Of a stretch of DNA of 64,000 nt, positions 1 to 10,883 are shown in pieces. The stretch lies in assembly GCA_013420905.1 (NCBI GenBank), contig JAAXNY010000001.1, positions 7,316,001-7,380,000 on the forward strand. The letters run 5' to 3'. How positions within the stretch are numbered: position 1 is the stretch's first letter; each line of letters opens with the position of its first letter. Below the pieces are notes generated by a model. The model saw only the letters and a program-made list of their open reading frames with translations, had not been told where the DNA came from and did not search any database. This DNA is from Collybia mongolica (taxonomy: Eukaryota; Basidiomycota; Agaricomycetes; Agaricales; Clitocybaceae). The translations under genes were made by a program, and so were the position numbers.

Positions 1-2
1 GC

Positions 3-1240
3 GACACTGGTAGTGGTAGTGGAAGTATCGTGGCTGCAATGCGAAACCGCTACTCTAGTACTGTACGTTTTTCCCTCACGTTCATTCAGGACGTTTACGA
101 TTCTGACAACATTCATAGCCTGGACCTTCCTCCCCTATCTTGAAGGATGTACCCCGTCTACCCCTCAGTGTCAACGATCTAGCCACAAGATACCAACCAA
201 TAGATGGGCCTTCATTTCCTCGGACCAGGACACCCTCCACCTCGATGTCTCGCCAACTTCCTCCATCCCCTAGAGATATCCAATACCAGGACCGTCGCAC
301 CTCTGAAGATTACAGATCACGACCCTCGCCATCAACGTCCAACGCGACGCCTCCACCAGATAATGAAGCTGTGCGCCGCCGGCGTCAACGGATCGACGAT
401 CTCGCAGAGCTTGAGCTGAAGGAGAAGGAACTGGAACTGCAGGAACGGGAGCGAGACATTCAAATGAGGGCACGGGAACTAGAGAGAGACCGCGCGCGCT
501 TGACAGGCGTCCGTGAGGGAGGCGAAAATCCTGATCACGAAGATGATTCTCGAAACCCAGTTATGATCCAATCTCAATTGCAGATGCGGCCTCGAGAACG
601 AAGGACATCCTTCCGACATCAGCGTCCTCAGTCCCAACTCGATCCGTCCCCTACATTGTCTCCCATGTCGAGTAATGCACCCCGACCACAATCGCAGTAC
701 TCGCACGGTACTAGCCACCTCGTCCCACCCTCCCCGAATTCCATTCACCCCTCCCTCTCATATGAAGCCAAGTCTTCGACCTCCAGCCAAAGTCAGTACT
801 CCTCCCCCACTCCTTCCCGACCCTCCACACAATATCAGGAAAACTTGTCCCATGCACCCTTCTGCGGCTGCGAAACATGTTCTATCTCTAAGTACAAAGC
901 GACCCAGGCCTCTCCCCAGCCCCATGACCTCCGTCCGCCCGCACAGCCCATCACGCTGCGTCCAGTGGAGAAATCCAAACCCGGATGGATACGGCGGCTT
1001 AGCATGCCAGTAGGAAACGCGTTCAACCTCGACTCGTCAAAACACTTAAAAGGTGTTGCTAATATCGCCAACACGGGCGGAAATCAAGGACGGGGTGGAA
1101 TATTCTCGATGGATGGGAGGAAGAATATAAGCACAACAACATTGAGGACTGGGATCCAGGAAGATGGGAGGAGAAGTTATGATGCCGCTGCGATTAGCAA
1201 TCGGAGTATGACGAACCTAGCAGGGGGACGGAGGGGGTGA
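3..1240 (+). CDS. C-terminal part of an unknown coiled-coil, proline/serine-rich protein
   Basis: I do not recognise this protein. The gene enters from the left edge and its start is outside the window. The visible exons are 3-62 and 119-1240, joined across a 56-nt intron (63-118) with a GTACGT donor, a CTGAC branch-like site and a CATAG acceptor. The join is in phase and avoids the stops in the other frames. The protein is low-complexity and rich in Ser, Pro, Gln and Arg. About 100 residues in there is a charged Glu/Arg helix (LELKEKELELQERERDIQ), a probable coiled coil. Further on is a Cys cluster, FCGCETCSISK, and near the end a conserved-looking GWIRRLSMPVGNAF block. A cytoplasmic or nuclear scaffold-like protein is possible, but that is a guess. 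The gene ends in TGA at 1238-1240. Confidence 0.6.
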
Positions 1241-2887
1241 TGTATATTTTACGCGATCTTGACGCTTTTTATGCCATTTTTATATACCATATACCCTTGT
1301 TCTCCTATATAACCCGTCAATTATGGATCCGGAAGTTTGCCACATTTATTGTTGTAATGATAATAAAACAAGCATTTCGTTATCCCGATGACGCGTTGGA
1401 GAGTGACGATCGTTCGAGCTCTTCTCCTCCAGCAGAGTGGTTCATCACCTCCATAACAAGCTCGTGAAATAAGTGACTTTGGCGATAGGTTAGGTGGCTC
1501 AGACGACAGCGAACATGCTCAATCTCTACAAGGTCAGGCAGGCCCATTGTCGTGATCACCAGGGTGTGAGGCATTCATCATTGAGAGCCGTTAATGGTTA
1601 CTGGTCTAAGCTTATCAAATACCCCAAATCGGAGTTCCATACCGTTGATGAGCTGTACGGTAGCCGAGTACTGGACCTCACAGGTACACAGGGATTCAAA
1701 TCCCTCAAGTTGTTTAGTTCCAAGTTCTTGATGAGCTCGCGGGGGCTTTTCCCCAACTGCCATAGCCTCGTTCCGCATTTCCAACATATATAGCCAGGGG
1801 TCAAGTCAACACAAAGCGACAAGAGATCCAGCTTGACAAGTCAGATGGCGAGGAACAGTCATACGAGGAGCAGTATCATAAATACAGCCTAAAATTACAT
1901 TGCAATTGTGCGCGGAGCTAGGCCGGGCATTCAAAGCCGTGTCCTCTACGACAAGGCCTCGACAGTGCTCTGCATGGCGATCCAAGTGGGCAAACCAAAG
2001 CATAATAATGACAGATAGTGTTTGTAAGGCAAATGCACACCTCAGCGGCTCCGCTGATGTTCATAGTGTCCAATTCATCGTCCCAGGAGCATGACACAGG
2101 CGCAGGTAAGTAGAACCAGTACAAGGGCCAAGTTTCTCCTAAACGTGCATACAAGCTCTCATAACTATGAAGGGAAAACGAAAAGCAAAGAAAAAACACG
2201 ATAGAGATAACATAAAATGAATAAACGAGTGCCGAGTGGCGGAACTATGGTTGGGTTGTATGTACTATGATGGTGAAGTGCGGAACGCGTGCTGGTAATG
2301 AGTAGGATACATGGTAACGTTGGCTCGTGATGTAGTTGTGGAAAGCGTGGGTACGTATATTATATGCCCGTTGAATGGGTTTGGGGAGGAGTGGAGGGCG
2401 TAGCATTTAAGGGGTGAAGCAACACTTGAATTTGTCTTTAATGTAGCCCAGGTGCCTAGGGCCTGGACGAGGGGTAGTAGGGGTGTGATGCTGATGATAC
2501 GGAGGGTCAGGGAGAGGGGAGGACAAATCTAAGCGTTCCTCTGTCTAAAGTCATGGGGTGCGCGAGCAGGTTTTTTAAATTGAACAAGATTGATTGGAGC
2601 CAATAGTCACCATCAAGCATCATGAGAAGGATACCCACATAAAATGCGCTTATAGGGATAAGTGATCATGGAAGGTGCTGCCCGCTTTTGTTGGTCAGGG
2701 TTCAGACGTATTGCAATCATAGATATGTCGTCTTATGTCGTTCTACTTGTGCACCGGGTACCGAGGAGTTGAGAGGCCTGTGGGAGTGGAAAGAGGCACT
2801 GCCGTGTTTGATGCCAAAGCGGAGCAGGATTGGGAGTTTACGTCGGTTCGAAGGGGGATGGCATGTCGGGGCTCCAAGGGGTTGGTC
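1241..2887. other. Intergenic region, tail to tail
   Basis: This holds the 3' flank of the partial gene on the left and of MED19 on the right. The open frames here are short, overlap on both strands and have no splice-consistent continuation. I see no gene or RNA that I can support. Confidence 0.6.
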
Positions 2888-4551
2888 TTATACACCTTGC
2901 GGAGTAGGCTGTTGAGTGATAGTCACATCTCTTGCTTGTCCCTGGATATCCTGGGGCGATGGCGGAGGTAAGCCCCCAGAAACAAATCATAAAATATCTC
3001 TCAAGATATAGAAAAGAAAAGAAAATAGAAAGGGAGAAAAGGACAGTAACACTAACCATCCGTTGTTTCTTCACAGGCCGCGGCCTAATGCCATCCATCC
3101 CTGCGCGCGCATTTGTGGGTAGATTCACATGAGAATTCACTAGATTGCTGGTCCCGTTTCCATTGATCATCAGACCATTGACGACAATCCCTGCAGTACC
3201 ATCCCTATCCCGTTTTTTCCCTCTCTTGTCCTGGTCCATGGGAGACGCAAATGAGTTCTGAGTTGCGCTCGTCGGCGTTGCCGTCCCCGCGCTACGCAAC
3301 GAAGTCCCAGAGCTTGCCCCTCCTGTTCGAAGCGGCGTATCCATTCTCCCTATTGGTACTTGTACAGGGGCAAGAGTGGGTTTCGTAGAACTCGGCCTCG
3401 AAACTGCAGAGCCTGGCCTTGGAAGTGTTGAGGCTGGTCTTGCCGATCCTGGCCTCTGAACCACTGACCCTGGTCTCTGTATACCGTTTTGCAATTGAAA
3501 AGACGTCGGCGTAGATCGAGTGATTGTGGAAGAGCCTGCAGATGTTGGTATCGGTGCCTGGATAGGCTGTGGGTGAATGATGGAGTTTGCCGATTGAGCC
3601 TGTTGGAGTTTGGCGAGGCGTTTGAGCTCTTTCTATTGGTAAGCAGCGATGAACATCAGAACAACTGAAAACAAGAAATAAACCAACCCGTTTCTTGCGG
3701 TCCTCTCTTGCTTGAGCCGACTCCAGCACGAGTGCACCGGGATTCCACTGTTGAGAGGACGATTCAATAAGTGACCAATGATACCATGTCGCATGAATCA
3801 CGATGAATAACAGAGGGGAGCGGGGAAAGGCGAAGCGAAAAGGACGTACGCCCTTGAGACCCTCCAAGCTGACTGTGAACGCGTCCCGCTGCGTCTTGAC
3901 ATCAAATGGTGTGATCGATATCCGCTGTTTCGGAGGAATTTGCATCATGGTAGATAGATAGTCGTCTTTCTTGAGGGAGTGCTTGCCTTAAATCCCAAGA
4001 ATAATCCGAAATAATCAGTTCATGAGGAAAACACAAGGGCATCAGTTGGACGCACCTGGGATGCCTTTAATGAGGTGCTTGTAATTATTCTTCTTCTTTT
4101 TTTCTCCCTTTCCCCCAGACCCATCATCGTCGTCGCCATCTCCATTGTCCACTATACCTGCACTCCCAGGGGTCTCCACCACCTCCTTGCCCTTACCCTT
4201 ATCCAACACTCCATTTACACCGGGAGTAGGAAGCACGAGACCGGTCCGATCCAAGTCTGTTTCTCCGGGGGCGAATGGGCGAACATATTTGTCGTAAGCC
4301 GGCAGGAGGGCAAATCGAGCGAGAAGGTCTTGTGTGCTCGACAAGTACACAGGATGCGTTTGAAGTGGAGCTGAATCCGTCGAAGAAGAAGAGATTAGGG
4401 TTAAGAACTCAGAATAGGACCCCGATTGCAATGACAAAGGGAAGCAAATACCTGGGGGAGGAAAGAATATGTGAGGCGGTGAGGATGATGGTGATGGGGA
4501 CGTTCTTGGGTTTGAGGGGCCAGCGATTGCATTGGTGGATTCGCTGTTCAT
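2888..4551 (-). CDS. MED19: Mediator complex subunit 19 (fungal Med19/Rox3 family)
   Basis: Med19 is a head-module subunit of Mediator, which links activators to RNA polymerase II in the nucleus. The exons are complement(2888-2950, 3057-3632, 3688-3747, 3850-3986, 4056-4370, 4452-4551) and give 416 aa with every junction in phase. Recognisable basidiomycete Med19 blocks occur in order: an LSSTQDLLARFALLPAYDKY block near residue 45, then GGKGEKKKKNNYKHLIKGIP and GKHSLKKDDYLSTMM across an exon junction. These are followed by QIPPKQRISITPFDVKTQRD, EGLKGWNPGALVLESAQARE and DRKKRKELKRLAK. The second half is disordered, with several tandem RPGS units (QRPGSVVQRPGSARPAS), and ends in QPTPQGV. The start is the MNSESTN methionine, because upstream sequence in that frame has no family resemblance. 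The last acceptor could be 2950 or 9 nt further in; both keep frame. Confidence 0.88.
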
Positions 4552-5268
4552 GGCAGTGGATGCAGAGGCGTGTATAGCGGCGCAAATGGCGGCGACGAGG
4601 ACGTGAAAAACAACGGCGACGAGGACGATGAGCGACAACGGCGACGAAAAAAAGGGCGACTCTGAGTCCTGGCAGACAAGACGGAGAAAGTTGCAAAGCC
4701 GTATTTGGCCTTGTGTTGACTCTTGATCCCTTTTCCTTCGGGCCAATTTGTAGTAAGTACCAATCCATATCGGTATTTTTTTTACAATTGCCTTCACTTG
4801 TCGAATAATATTTTAAACGACATTCCCCCCCTTATTCCTGACCTACATATCCCTCAGACTCGGGAGACAGCTCCTCTTCTTGTGCAACCCAACTGATGAT
4901 GAGTTATCGTCGCGTTTTTGGGAACTGATCAATCTGCTACACCTGAAAAAGGCTTTCGTCATTCGTCCTGTCACGGTGATTGAATAGAGGAATATATACG
5001 AGGTTGCATAGCCAATCGTAGTGTATACCGGCCGTGTGTGGACGTAGGACGGATTTCAACTGCCAGCCGGTTCCTTGATGGGACCAGACACTTGCTGACC
5101 ACTACCACCAACACTTACCAAATCTTGACAACCACTCAACTTGTTTCGACCTTGTCAGTGAGGCAAAAACATAGATTCCAATCGGTGTAAATATGTAATA
5201 TACAGTAGGTATAAATTATGACCAGTGGTCTCTAGGCTATAATACAGCAGTGGTGTCTGGGGTGCTTC
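4552..5268. other. Intergenic region between MFS transporter and MED19
   Basis: Both flanking genes run on the minus strand, so this holds the MED19 upstream region and the transporter's 3' flank. I found no coding frame I could support. Confidence 0.6.
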
Positions 5269-7937
5269 CTATGCCGTCGACGGTCCCGCCCCCGACGAAT
5301 CCATCGATCCATAGTATCCGGTCGCCCCTCCCCTCAAATCCTTACTCGCCCTCGACCTTCCCCTTTCCACCTCTCTCGACTTCTTCTTCCCCTTCCCCCT
5401 GATTATAGGTCCGGCAGGACGAGGCATCACTGGCCCCCTCACAAACATCATCATCATCAAAGAACACACAAGAATCGTTCCCGCCATCGCGAACACCGTT
5501 TTCGGGTACGCGGCTACAGTTCCACTGAACACCAGTCCAAAAAGCATAGGCTACATATTGGAACAACCCTGATCAGAAACGTATTTCAGTAGATGAAGTT
5601 CAAAAAGCTCACCCCAATGATCATTTGGCCAACCGTCTGCAACACCGCCAGCGCACCAAATAGTCGTCCAACACCTGTTTCCTTCCCAGGCGTGCCAGCT
5701 GCTTCGGCGTCTAGGGCCCGAACCTGCAGTATACACAAAGCGAGACTCTGGATCGCTGGAACGGCCCCACTGCCTAGGCTGCTCAATGAGGTGGCCAATA
5801 CGAAGAGCGCCTGACTCTCTTGCTTCGAATGCGACGCGGGAACGTTCCCGGTCAGGCTGTGCACATGGAACGTCGGCATGGGAGCAAGTACCACGAAAGT
5901 ATTAGAGATAATATCGATCATGAGGGAGCACCGTGTCAGGAGAAGATCGAACGAAATCTCTCGGGCCAGATGGGATTTGGTAGGTTTAGGCTTCTTGCCA
6001 GTAGTTTCTGTGGTTATAGGGGTACTCCCCGCATCAGTCTGGGGCTTCTGAGTGGGTGGAGCTGGTTTGAATGCTGAAATGATCACTAAAGCCGAATTCA
6101 GTGATCAAGACGCCTAAATAGGGAAAACAGGAGAGACACACCAGGGAGTAGGAAAAGCAGAAACACTGCTCTAGCACCCCCAATAAATGAAATGTAATAA
6201 CTGAGCTGTTCTGCGCCCCATTCATAAACATGTTCTGCATAGAGATACTTGACTTGGTGAACTCCCTAGATCAATTGATTGAGCTGAGGGGTTCGCAAAT
6301 CTCGGACGCTAACTCACATTGGAAAGCATGGACCCGAAGAGAGCGGCACCCAAAAAAGTCAAGCTCCAGTCTCTTCTCTTCCTCAAACCCCCTTCCAGAA
6401 CAACCACCGGCATGAATAGCGCAAGTGGGCGCAAGAATCCGCGTATAATACCACGCTTGCGTCTCCTCTGTACTGGCACTTGAATATTTCCAGTACCAGA
6501 TCCTCCCTCCCCGACTTCCCCCTCCTCTTCTTCGATATCGTCATCTCTCACCTTCCCTTTTCCGTTGGCGTTCGCTTGGAATTCTAGGGCAGCCTGTTGG
6601 AGCTTCACCTTATCCAGCGACTCAGGGAAAACGAACAACACCAACACAAAGTTGATGAAAGAGCAGATAATAGCGACCCAGAATACTGTTGTCACCGTCA
6701 GGGCATTCTCGTCGCCTGGGGAAGTCCACATGGGATTCCGAATGAGATATCCACCGATTGCGGGGCCAATACTTAGGCCAATGTAGAAGACGCCAGAGAA
6801 ACGGGAGAAGATGGAGGCCCTAGAGCCACTTGATGTACAGTCGCTTAAGTATGCGGATGTTGCAGATTGTAAAGTCGACCAGCCTCCTAGAAGCCCTTCA
6901 ACCACAGGAGCGATAAAGAGGAGTTTATGTCCATGCGATGATAATGGTGAGGACGGGGTCGATACCAGAATAAATATTAGGTCACTGGCCATGTCAGGTG
7001 GTGAGAAACAAGACAAAGGTCCAGCATACACAAACTCACGTTAAGAAGAGTCCAAACGTCGAGATAGCAAGCACCTTGGTCCTCCCATGCCTTTCACCGA
7101 AATGCCCCCACCAACCAGTAGTCAATGCAGATAGCAAGCCCATGGTAGTTATCATGATAACTTGAAGGCGCGCGGCACCTGCTTGTACAGCAGGATTGCC
7201 CAGGCATCGAGCAGACGGTAGACGTCGTGGGTCTTCCTCGTCTTCATCACTACCGTTACTCTGATCCGGACCCTCAGTAGATGAAGGAAGGGCGAGAACG
7301 GATTTAGGTTTAATTGGATTAAAGTAGTAAGGATCAATGTGGGGACCGAGGGGGTCGAGTGAGAAATAGAATGGTGTAGCCAGATTATGCCGCGTGATAT
7401 TAATTGGTGATTGAAAGAAGGGATCTTGGGTGTGGTTATACTCATAATGCCCGTGCAGTCGGTTGCACGACAGTTGGGTAAACACCTCAATTCTGGGTGC
7501 GACAGTCATACCACGCTAAAGTAACTATCAGTTGCAGGGTACCCACCAACTGCCGCGACGCGAACAACTCACCACAAGAGCTGCGGTAATGGCGAATGGC
7601 ACGAGCCTGACAAGGAGCCATGTTACAAAGTATTTGCTTTCGTGCGAAATGCGCTTACTTACCAAAGTGGTCTGGGGCGGTAAAATGGTTTCTTGGCAGA
7701 GTCGTCACCCGCACCCAGTAAAGGATCGGACTCTGACGCATGTGCCATCATGGAATGCTCCCGATCGAACTCCGTTGCTGACTCGGGATCCATTCTGACA
7801 GACTTTGTGGAAGGGACTAAGGAATGGAGAGATGGGGACGTCGGTTGGTTATTGAAGTGAGCTGGCCGGTTACTTGAAGGAGAGGGTGAGAATGCTGACA
7901 AGTCTGGGTCGCCGACGAGGATATTTAGCGGAGGCAT
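5269..7937 (-). CDS. Major facilitator superfamily transporter, 776 aa
   Basis: This is a multi-pass membrane transporter; the substrate cannot be read from sequence. The exons are complement(5269-5550, 5613-6085, 6142-6265, 6318-6984, 7040-7515, 7573-7606, 7663-7937), all in phase, including a 34-nt exon. The first ~90 residues are a hydrophilic cytosolic tail. After the first membrane segment there is a long outer loop of about 100 residues with an N-glycosylation-like NITRH site. The MFS motif A lies in the loop between TM2 and TM3 (TGWWGHFGERHGRTKVLA). Later segments include FYIGLSIGPAIGGYLIRNP and TVFWVAIICSFINFVLVLF. The large central loop (about 90 aa, acidic then basic) separates the two six-helix halves. 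The tail is Lys/Arg-rich. The layout resembles the drug/tetracycline-type or SLC46-like MFS groups of fungi. It is longer than the usual 450-600 aa because of the loops. Confidence 0.82.
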
Positions 7938-9176
7938 GATGAAATTTGTCCACGTTTTATAAGTAAATGTTGGTTGGGGAGCGCCAAGATATGAAACTTG
8001 GGGTGAACATGCGGCGGGGGGCTACAGGACAGGAGGCGAACGCGTGTACGGCAATGGCAATAAATAGTACGGGCCAAGACCGCTTATTGCGGCTAACTTA
8101 CCAGTCACACCCTCTCATTATCTTACACCAATCCATCAATCCAGATAGAAAAACGCTGCGGGCACATGTCTGACTCACGAAGTCGACCTGTAAAGAGATT
8201 CTGCAATTAGGATGCGAACTTGACCCCACCCTCGGATCTACCGAGGTAAAAATAAGCTTCAAACTCTCAAGCTCATTGATGCGTGGGCGGCACAAGGCGA
8301 ACAAAGGCTGTCATGAGTCCATAACACCCTTATGTAACCCATCAATTTACCTCTTCTCTTTTGGTCAAAAAATCCTACTTCGAGAAAGAAGTCGCTATTC
8401 CGTCATTCATGAAGCAATTCACAGCACAAAACCGAATATAACCCGTCGAGGATAATTTTGAAGTTATATAGATATTCCCACATATCTCTCTCATTTCTCA
8501 TCGTATATATTTCACCGCAAGGACAACTCTGGAAATTTTCGAATCTTCCAGCATCTGGAGCCCTGGTTATTAGAGCTCCTGGCCCTCATATGCCTTAAAT
8601 GGGCACTAGCACCCTCGAATTGAGCACAGTGGGTTAGCCTCTGTAAGCAATGGCTTATTTCGAATCCACAAACAGCTGATTTACAAGCTATTTTTTCTAG
8701 CTGGTGATGAGTTGTAGGCGTTAATATGGCGCGCCGTTCATGATCACAGTCATGGCCCCGAATTTCAATTTGTTAGTTCTATTTATTCACTATCATTGCG
8801 CATATACTTACACTGCCAAACCAGAGAATGCAGTCTGCTTGCCATTTCATTTCTCACGCTGCCCATTCACCATCAAACACGCAAACTAACAAATAGAGTG
8901 CACCCGTACTATAGTTCTACGCTTATAGTCTCCTTGGATCGCTAGAATGAACTAGGCTTGCCATTTTATCTTCAAGCTACCTGCAAGCAATTGCGCAAGC
9001 TTCTCTCGTTGTCACCCTCAGTTCCATCCATGAAACAACCTTATAATGAATATAATGCAGGGCAATCAACGATTATATTGTACGCTTTGCGTAAAACTGA
9101 TAGGGTAGATAGTAAGGAATATACTGGATATGATTAAACGATAATAAAAGAACGAGGGGATATATATGAGTAGTTA
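7938..9176. other. Intergenic region upstream of the MFS transporter
   Basis: About 1.2 kb with only short, overlapping frames and several short AT-rich stretches. It holds the transporter promoter and the 3' flank of the next minus-strand gene. I see nothing else here. Confidence 0.6.
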
Positions 9177-10754
9177 TTAGAGCAGGTCAATGAAATTGTC
9201 CAAAGTCGAAGTGGCTGCTGTCAACGTAGCAGCACTCGAAGCACTTGCAGAAGAGCCGGACTGAGCAACATTTGATGGTTCACCAGATTTCTGGAAGCGC
9301 GCGTTATCGGCATCGATTACCGTTAGGATATGGCTATTAAATGGGCTTTGAGTCATATACAATAATCGGAATGGTGTGACTCACCCATTATACCCTGCCT
9401 TATTTCCATGCCATTCGCTGTTGAGCTTGCGCAGAAAGATTTCAAAGCCTTCCCAGAATTTCTCACTTTCTTCTTTGGCTGCTTTCTTCTTCGGTGGCGG
9501 CACTGGCTCTATATCTGACAAATTAATATCGGAGCCTTCTCTCTTGATCGCAACACTGAGCCCATATGCACGCTGTCGATAGGATGTGAGCCACCAATCA
9601 AGAATCAAAAATACTATCGAACCATTAAAGCAACTTGAGCTATGAAGGCCTTATCAATTCCATGCTGCACCGTCCCGAATTTCTCCAAGACGGTACAGCA
9701 AAAGGCATTGAGGGTTGCCGCCGTCGGCCCCGTCACTACATTGCCATTGGCTATGAGGCGTCGAAGTTGTTCACGAGCACTGTTCGAAGCCCGCTTGCAA
9801 GCCGTGACAATTTTGCTCTTCTGTCCTGTCTGGATGACTTTCTCGATTCCAAACTGCTGAACATCTTCCTTCAAATCATTCTATAAACATCATTAGCAAT
9901 GGGAGTGACAACACAAAACGATATACGAACAAAGACATCATCCCACATGCCCTTGAAGTTAATACGACCAGGCTGGATGAGTACTCTTTTCGCGAGCATG
10001 GTGATATGATTCTAAAATGGGAAAGGTTAAAACACATTAACAGAATATAAAGTGAGAATGTACTCGGAGTTCATCAGAGACAATGAAGGGTGCTTTGGGA
10101 ACTACGACATCCGATAAGCGGGCCTCTGAGGCATCCGCTTGGGCAATAAGCTTGGAAAGCTTCGCATCAACCTTGAGTTGAAGTGCGAAAGACATCAATC
10201 GTGTCAATGCATCAGCATTCTCCAAAGCCGAGCAGGTCTGTCCACATGTAATGGCTTAGTATTAAATAAGTTAAGTATTGTATAGAACCACTAACCCTGT
10301 GAAACGAGAAGAGCATGCGCTTCTGGTCTTCGAGGAGCCCATATTGTGTTGATAAAGCGGTGACAATTTCAATGGGAATTTTGTTTCCTGTTGGGGGAGG
10401 TGGTGGCAGCTGCTGAGGCGCACTTTGTGGACTCGAGAAATTGCTATGATAACCATCGGCATTGTTGTCACCGTAGATGTCGTCTTGCCTGGACCGCTTC
10501 AATTGTCGAGTGTCACTGGAGGAAAGACGGCGGTGACGCCCAGGCCCGCCCTCCTGATTTCTACTATGACTCTGTACATCAGAGTATGTGACTGACCTAA
10601 TGTTGAGATCACCTTGTACGATGGAGGAGCCCGTTCCACTCGCAAAATTCCTAGTAGGTAGGGGTTCACATTGTTCGAAAGGAGTGTGATTGGGTGGAGA
10701 TTGGTACCCTGTATAGGAAATCGGGGTAGGATTCATGAGGTGTGATATCAGCAT
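9177..10754 (-). CDS. Unknown 438-aa protein next to a transposase-family gene
   Basis: I do not recognise a domain. The exons are complement(9177-9333, 9385-9572, 9623-9880, 9931-10011, 10064-10237, 10296-10754); all five junctions are phase-consistent and the frame is intact. The first 110 residues are disordered (Pro/Ser/Gln-rich with a PQQLPPPPPTGNK stretch). The middle is helical and mixed-charge: EIVTALSTQYGLLEDQKRM, then TRLMSFALQLKVDAKLSKL, then WDDVFNDLKEDVQQFGIEKV. The C-terminal part has a Lys-rich PVPPPKKKAAKEESEKFWE segment and a Ser/Ala/Thr tail. There is no signal peptide or membrane segment. It starts 130 bp downstream of the transposase-like gene's stop, on the same strand, so it may be a passenger or regulatory gene of the same element. 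The only support for that link is position and shared orientation. Confidence 0.6.
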
Positions 10755-10883
10755 TGGGGACAGGCGTTCACCGAGCGACGTGGAAAGGAGGAAATAGGCC
10801 TGTCACATGTGTGACAGGATCTAGAAATTTCACTAAGTCCCACACCGCTTGTAACGTTTAATAATAGACCTATGTAGATACAT

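Noticed and set aside
1689..1707. tRNA T-arm-like sequence (GGGATTCAAATCCC)
   Set aside because: No matching acceptor stem, D-arm or anticodon arm can be folded from the 60-70 bases upstream on either strand.
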